This document shows, in pieces, positions 13,648-17,551 of a stretch of 17,551 nt of DNA. Origin of the DNA: Burkholderiales bacterium. GTDB lineage: Bacteria > Pseudomonadota > Gammaproteobacteria > Burkholderiales > Burkholderiaceae_D. The stretch covers positions 1-17,551 of the forward strand of contig SYFN01000024.1 in NCBI GenBank assembly GCA_005800405.1, in the 5' to 3' direction. The position numbers and the translations under genes were made by a program. Within the stretch, counting starts at the first letter, position 1, and every line of letters begins with the position of its first letter. A model generated the notes under the pieces. The model had not been told where the DNA came from, ran no database searches, and was given only the letters and a program-made list of their open reading frames with translations.

Positions 13648-15486
13648 ATGCATCAAACGACACACGCCTCCCTCCCTGCCGAACGCGTCATTCGACCGCT
13701 ACCTGATCAGCTGATTTCGCAAATTGCAGCCGGCGAGGTCATTGAGCGACCATCTGCGGTGGTCAAAGAGCTGCTGGAAAATGCACTCGATGCGGGCGCA
13801 ACGGAAATCACCGTCAGGCTAGAGGCGGGCGGCACCAGAAGAATCGCCATCACCGACAATGGCTGCGGCATACCCCCCGAACAATTGCCTTTGTCGCTGG
13901 CGCGACATGCAACCTCCAAGATCGCCAGCCTCTCCGACCTGGAAAACGTCAACACACTGGGATTCCGGGGTGAGGCACTGGCATCAATCGCTTCCGTTTC
14001 GCAATTGACCCTAACTTCTCGCAGCCAGAATCAAGCTCATGCCTGGCAAATCAGTGGTCACGCGCCGGAAAAGGCAGTACCGGCATCCGGTGCACAGGGC
14101 ACCGTGATTGATGTTCAGGATCTCTACTTCAACACTCCGGCTCGACGCAAATTCCTCAAAACAGAGCAAACCGAGTTCGGCCACTGCGCCGAAGTGATGC
14201 GCCGTATCGCACTGGCCCGACCCGGCGTGCGCTTCACGTTAAGCCACAACGGCAAGATAGTAGATCACTGGAAGGAAAGCTCGCTAGAGCAACGCAGCGC
14301 GCAAATTCTGGGCGACGAATTTGAGCAGGCCCGCCTGCCGCTGGAAGAAGCTGCCGGACCGCTGAGCTTGCAGGGCTTTGTCGGACTGCCGACGGCCGCT
14401 CGTTCGCGTGCAGATGCGCAGTATTTTTATGTGAATGGCCGATTTGTGCGCGACAAGCTGCTCACGCATGCGGTACGCGCTGCATACCAGGACGTACTGC
14501 ATGGTGATCGCTTTCCATCCTATGTGCTTCGGCTCGATCTGGATCCCGCGCTGGTCGATGTGAATGTGCATCCCTCAAAAATCGAGGTGCGCTTTCGCGA
14601 CAGCCGCGCGGTACATCAATTTGTCTTTCATGCAGTCAGCCGCACACTGGCTCGTACCTCAGCGACAGCACAAGGAACCGCGCCGGCACCCGTGCCTGCC
14701 GCATCAGTTGCGCTGCCCTGGATACAAAATCAACCCAGACAAGCCTCGCTGGGTGTCGCACAAAATACATTTCGCTATGGCGAAATGTTTCGCGGCACCC
14801 TCTCATCCACAACACCATCGCCGCTGGCAGCCTATGTACCAGGTCAGTCAAACGTGCCGGGCAATTCGGGTAGCCAGGCTGGCTCCGATGCAGGGACAGA
14901 TGAATTTCCGCTCGGTTTCGCGCTTGCGCAACTGCATGGCGTCTTCGTCCTTGCCCAAAATCGTGCTGGTCTGGTGCTGGTGGATATGCATGCGGCCCAT
15001 GAGCGGATTTTGTATGAACAATTCAAGCTTGCGCTGCAATCAGATTCGGTACAACTGCAGCCGCTGCTGATACCGGTGACGCTGATTGCTGATCCCGTTG
15101 ACATAGGTACTGTCGAAGAGAATGTTGAAGTACTCGCCGCACTGGGCTTCGACATGGCGGTACTGTCGCCGACGAGGCTGGCAGTGCGCGCGATACCAGC
15201 GCTACTTGCCAACAGTGATGCCCAGGCACTGGCACGCGATATCCTGCGCGATGTACGTGAATACGGGGGCTCGCATGTACTGACCGAGCGGCGCAACGAG
15301 CTGCTCGGTACCCTTGCCTGTCACACCGCTGTAAGAGCTAATCGTCAGCTGAGTATCCCGGAGATGAATGCACTGCTGCGTGAGATGGAAGCCACTGATC
15401 GTGCGGACCAGTGCAATCATGGTCGACCTACTTGGATGCAGCTGGCGCTGTCAGATCTCGACAAGCTTTTCCTGCGCGGCCAGTAA
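13648..15486 (+). CDS. mutL: DNA mismatch repair protein MutL (endonuclease-type)
   Basis: 612 residues from the ATG at 13648. MutL couples MutS mismatch recognition to strand cutting and helicase loading. Seen: the N-terminal GHKL ATPase with QLISQIAAGEVIERP (21-35), ELLENALDAGA (41-51), DNGCGI (70-75) and GFRGEAL (105-111); the transducer domain ending near VDVNVHPSKIEVRF (303-316); an Ala/Pro/Ser/Gly-rich linker at about 335-418; and a C-terminal dimerisation domain. The last carries DMHAAHERILYE (446-457), matching the DQHA(X)2E(X)4E metal-endonuclease motif except M for Q, plus ACHTAVRAN (557-565) and CNHGRP (589-594). E. coli MutL lacks this site and depends on MutH, so this MutL probably nicks DNA itself. 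A GTG at 13618 could add ten residues. The AGG before the ATG is only two bases away, so ribosome loading may depend on the upstream ORF. Confidence 0.96.
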   Translation: MHQTTHASLPAERVIRPLPDQLISQIAAGEVIERPSAVVKELLENALDAGATEITVRLEAGGTRRIAITDNGCGIPPEQLPLSLARHATSKIASLSDLENVNTLGFRGEALASIASVSQLTLTSRSQNQAHAWQISGHAPEKAVPASGAQGTVIDVQDLYFNTPARRKFLKTEQTEFGHCAEVMRRIALARPGVRFTLSHNGKIVDHWKESSLEQRSAQILGDEFEQARLPLEEAAGPLSLQGFVGLPTAARSRADAQYFYVNGRFVRDKLLTHAVRAAYQDVLHGDRFPSYVLRLDLDPALVDVNVHPSKIEVRFRDSRAVHQFVFHAVSRTLARTSATAQGTAPAPVPAASVALPWIQNQPRQASLGVAQNTFRYGEMFRGTLSSTTPSPLAAYVPGQSNVPGNSGSQAGSDAGTDEFPLGFALAQLHGVFVLAQNRAGLVLVDMHAAHERILYEQFKLALQSDSVQLQPLLIPVTLIADPVDIGTVEENVEVLAALGFDMAVLSPTRLAVRAIPALLANSDAQALARDILRDVREYGGSHVLTERRNELLGTLACHTAVRANRQLSIPEMNALLREMEATDRADQCNHGRPTWMQLALSDLDKLFLRGQ

Positions 15487-15498
15487 GCGCGGCTTTTT
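15472..15498 (+). terminator. Weak intrinsic terminator candidate overlapping the mutL stop
   Basis: CTGCGC (15472-15477) pairs with GCGCGG (15487-15492), six pairs with one wobble, around a nine-base loop that contains the TAA stop. One C and then five T (15494-15498) follow. The short stem and short T run suggest partial termination at best, which would reduce expression of the MFS gene and miaA relative to mutL. Confidence 0.35.
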
Positions 15499-15503
15499 GA
15501 TTC

Positions 15504-16709
15504 ATGAGCCAGCCGCCGCTTTCCCAATTCGCACACGCTCCTATCCTTGTGCTGATCACGGCAATGCTGATGATGCAGCCTTTATCCACGGATTTATATC
15601 TCGCTTCATTACCAACGCTCGTGACTGATTTCGGCGTACCGGTGGCCACGGTGCAGCTGACGCTTTCGTTGTTTGTGGTTGGCTTTGGCAGTGCGCAACT
15701 GATTGTGGGGCCATTATCGGATCGTTTTGGTCGTCGCCCGGTGCTGCTCGGCGGTCTGGGCATCTATCTACTGGCCAGCATCTTGTGCGGCTTCTCACAA
15801 TCCATTGAGCTCCTGATCACTGCACGCTTTCTGCAAGCTCTGGGCTGCTGTGCTGCGGTGATGGTCGCGCGAGCGATTGTGCGTGATGCCTATGCGCCAG
15901 AACACAGCGCACGTGTGATTGCAAGAGCCAGTACCTGGATATCGCTGGCGCCCATTTTCGGCCCCATACTCGGCTCGTATTTGCAGGTCAGCTTTGGCTG
16001 GCGCGCTGCTTTCATTGGTCTTGGCATTTTTTCCACACTGTTGTTTCTGGCGTGCTTGCTCCGGCTGCCAGAAACGAACGAATACAAAAATCCTCAAGCC
16101 ACTCACGTCTCTGGCCTCCTGGAGAACTACCGCCTGGTGCTAGGTTCGCGCGAGTTCTGGAGCTACGCATTTCCGGGCGCGATCTCCTACAGCAGCATTT
16201 TCATGTTTATTTCAGGTTCTTCGTTCGTGCTGGTCCGGGTACTCGATGTACCGACGCAATGGTTTGGATACTGCTTTGCGATCGGCGTCTCTGGCTACAT
16301 GACCGGTACACTCATCTGCAGGCGATTACTTAAATCACTCAACGGGAAAGACGCTCTGCGCATCGGTACCGCCTGCTCCCTGGGTGCTGGTATTTTCTAT
16401 TTGCTGGCAACCATCGGTGGGCTATGTCACTGGAGTACTGTCGTCTGCGCGATGTTCCTCACCATGGCTGCGCATGGCATTAATTTTCCTGTGACACAGT
16501 CCGGCGCAATCGCACCCTTTCCCCGGCAAGCTGGCACCGCTGCCGGACTGATGGGCGCTCTTTTTATGGCCTGTGCTTTTGTGACCGGTACCGTTGTGGG
16601 TGCTACACACAATGGCACACTCTATCCACTCGCCATCATCGCCTGCACATTGGGTTCGCTGAATTTCGTAGCGGTGCGATGGATTACCTCGCAAACGACT
16701 AGCGCATGA
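15504..16709 (+). CDS. MFS multidrug efflux transporter, Bcr/CflA family
   Basis: 401 residues, about 12 membrane segments (DHA1 group, drug:H+ antiport). Seen: the family N-terminus [19 protein letters not shown] with D30; MFS motif [15 protein letters not shown], at residues 69-82; [21 protein letters not shown] (108-128), the Bcr/CflA-typical stretch with R123 and R127; and [21 protein letters not shown] near the end of the first half, with a motif-C-like GPxLG. Known members export bicyclomycin, sulfonamides, chloramphenicol or L-cysteine; the substrate here cannot be told from sequence. It lies 17 bases after mutL and its TGA overlaps the miaA ATG (ATGA), so miaA translation is coupled to it. 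No Shine-Dalgarno is visible before its ATG. In E. coli mutL and miaA are adjacent, so this gene is an insertion into a conserved pair. Confidence 0.92.
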   Translation: MSQPPLSQFAHAPILVLITAMLMMQPLSTDLYLASLPTLVTDFGVPVATVQLTLSLFVVGFGSAQLIVGPLSDRFGRRPVLLGGLGIYLLASILCGFSQSIELLITARFLQALGCCAAVMVARAIVRDAYAPEHSARVIARASTWISLAPIFGPILGSYLQVSFGWRAAFIGLGIFSTLLFLACLLRLPETNEYKNPQATHVSGLLENYRLVLGSREFWSYAFPGAISYSSIFMFISGSSFVLVRVLDVPTQWFGYCFAIGVSGYMTGTLICRRLLKSLNGKDALRIGTACSLGAGIFYLLATIGGLCHWSTVVCAMFLTMAAHGINFPVTQSGAIAPFPRQAGTAAGLMGALFMACAFVTGTVVGATHNGTLYPLAIIACTLGSLNFVAVRWITSQTTSA

Positions 16710-17551
16710 TTGCACCCAAACTCCGAGCTGTTGCCATCATGGGACCCACTGCCTCAGGCAAGACTGCTGCGACGCTTGCAATCGCGCGAGAGATACCGTG
16801 CGAGATCATTTCTGTGGATTCAGCGCTGATCTATCGTGGGATGAACATTGGTACAGCCAAGCCCAGCGCCGATCAGCAAGCGGCGGTGGCTCATCATCTG
16901 ATTGACATACGCGACCCATCAGAATCTTATTCGGTCATGCATTTTCGGGAAGATGCGTTGCGATTGATTAAGGATATCCATGCACGCGGCAAACTGCCTT
17001 TGCTGGTCGGCGGCACCATGCTGTATTTTAAGGGACTGCGAGACGGACTGGATGAACTGCCGCAGGCTGACCTGGCGTTACGCGCGCAGCTTGATATGGA
17101 GGCGGCGCGACACGGCATGCCCGCCATGCACGCGCGTTTGGCAGAGCTGGATCCCATTACTGCCGCTCGGCTCAAACCCAATGATGCTCAGCGCATACAG
17201 CGCGCACTGGAAATCGTCGCGCTAACGGGCAAGCCCATGTCGGCGTTACTCGCAAGGACACTCCCTGCTCCCCTGCCGTTCGAACTCATTTCATTTGCGC
17301 TCGAGCCGTCGGATCGCAGTGTCTTGCATGACCGTATTGCTGACCGATTTGATCACATGCTGAAAAGCCATCCCAGTCTGCTTGATGAAGTACGCACCCT
17401 CAAGTCCCGAACCGATCTGCACCCCGGACTGCCGTCGATGCGGTGTGTTGGCTACCGGCAGGCATGGGAGTACCTGGATGGCAGGATCAGTGTGCAAGAA
17501 CTTAGAGAAAAATGCATCGCCGCCACCCGCCAACTCGCCAAGCGGCAGCTC
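16706..17551 (+). CDS. miaA: tRNA dimethylallyltransferase MiaA, C-terminus cut by window edge
   Basis: 282 codons are present and the frame is open to the last base. The family is usually 300-320 residues, so roughly 20-40 are missing. It transfers the dimethylallyl group to A37 of tRNAs reading UNN codons (i6A37, then ms2i6A). Seen: P-loop GPTASGKT (13-20), [21 protein letters not shown] (34-54), [55 protein letters not shown], and near the cut [10 protein letters not shown], the start of the family's tRNA-contact region. In most bacteria the position after IISVD is S or A and then Q, whereas here the segment reads DSALIYRG; the role of this difference is unknown. The start is fixed by the ATGA overlap with the MFS gene. 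Confidence 0.96.
   Translation, partial: MIAPKLRAVAIMGPTASGKTAATLAIAREIPCEIISVDSALIYRGMNIGTAKPSADQQAAVAHHLIDIRDPSESYSVMHFREDALRLIKDIHARGKLPLLVGGTMLYFKGLRDGLDELPQADLALRAQLDMEAARHGMPAMHARLAELDPITAARLKPNDAQRIQRALEIVALTGKPMSALLARTLPAPLPFELISFALEPSDRSVLHDRIADRFDHMLKSHPSLLDEVRTLKSRTDLHPGLPSMRCVGYRQAWEYLDGRISVQELREKCIAATRQLAKRQL

Noticed and set aside
14564..15070. 168-codon plus-strand open frame
   Set aside because: Alternate frame inside the MutL linker region, with no domain and composition typical of an out-of-frame reading.
1..17551. CRISPR array, tRNA, rRNA, insertion sequence or toxin-antitoxin pair
   Set aside because: No regularly spaced repeats, no tRNA-like cloverleaf, no transposase-like frame and no small paired genes were seen on either strand.

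Overview
The window is a stretch of bacterial chromosome that looks betaproteobacterial, most likely Burkholderiales. The basis is the neighbourhood queG / tsaE-amiC / mutL-miaA, a MutL that keeps the metal-endonuclease motifs, a Tat-exported AmiC and TRAP dicarboxylate genes, at GC in the mid-50s by eye. Genus cannot be assigned from the sequence alone. Coding density is high. I see no frameshifted genes, insertion sequences, prophage, CRISPR array, rRNA or tRNA. The genes at both edges are cut by the window.

Layout. 1-2090 (minus): a YbiB/TrpD2-type phosphoribosyltransferase-fold protein, then a YhiN/BaiN-type flavoprotein cut at base 1, joined by an ATGA overlap. 2332-3354 (plus): tsaD for tRNA t6A, divergent from the first pair and convergent with plsY, with 8 bases between stops. 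3363-8505 (minus): a long co-directional run dctP-dctQ-dctM-ogt-xerD-plsY, that is, a TRAP carboxylate transporter followed by DNA alkylation repair, chromosome dimer resolution and phospholipid synthesis. Most junctions are overlaps or gaps of a few bases. 8694-9587 (plus): an AEC-family carrier divergent from dctP, with a tandem operator-like repeat between them. 9838-10941 (minus): queG for queuosine. 10976-12711 (plus): tsaE and amiC, overlapping by 37 bases. 12869-13537 (minus): a DedA membrane protein. 13648-17551 (plus): mutL, a Bcr/CflA-type MFS exporter, and miaA cut at the right edge.

How the genes work together. tsaD and tsaE both belong to the t6A37 pathway, queG finishes queuosine at tRNA position 34, and miaA makes i6A37, so the window is rich in anticodon-loop modification. 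The right half is the well-known queG / tsaE-amidase-mutL-miaA neighbourhood. It lacks the nnr gene found beside tsaE in E. coli, has an antisense dedA between amiC and mutL, and has an MFS gene between mutL and miaA. The dctPQM block is a complete tripartite importer, and its binding protein looks C4-dicarboxylate-like.

Non-coding features of note. A small palindromic repeat (GGATCCCGGC arms) is present as two hairpin copies and one half copy in three intergenic gaps. A roughly 200-base structured non-coding stretch follows it at 9640-9837. The mutL 5' region contains a 9-codon upstream ORF, a hairpin that would mask that ORF's Shine-Dalgarno, and a perfect TATAAT box placed so that transcription could begin at the mutL start codon. 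I did not find a convincing undescribed multi-gene system. The mutL leader, the palindromic repeats and the dctP/AEC intergenic operator are the best leads.
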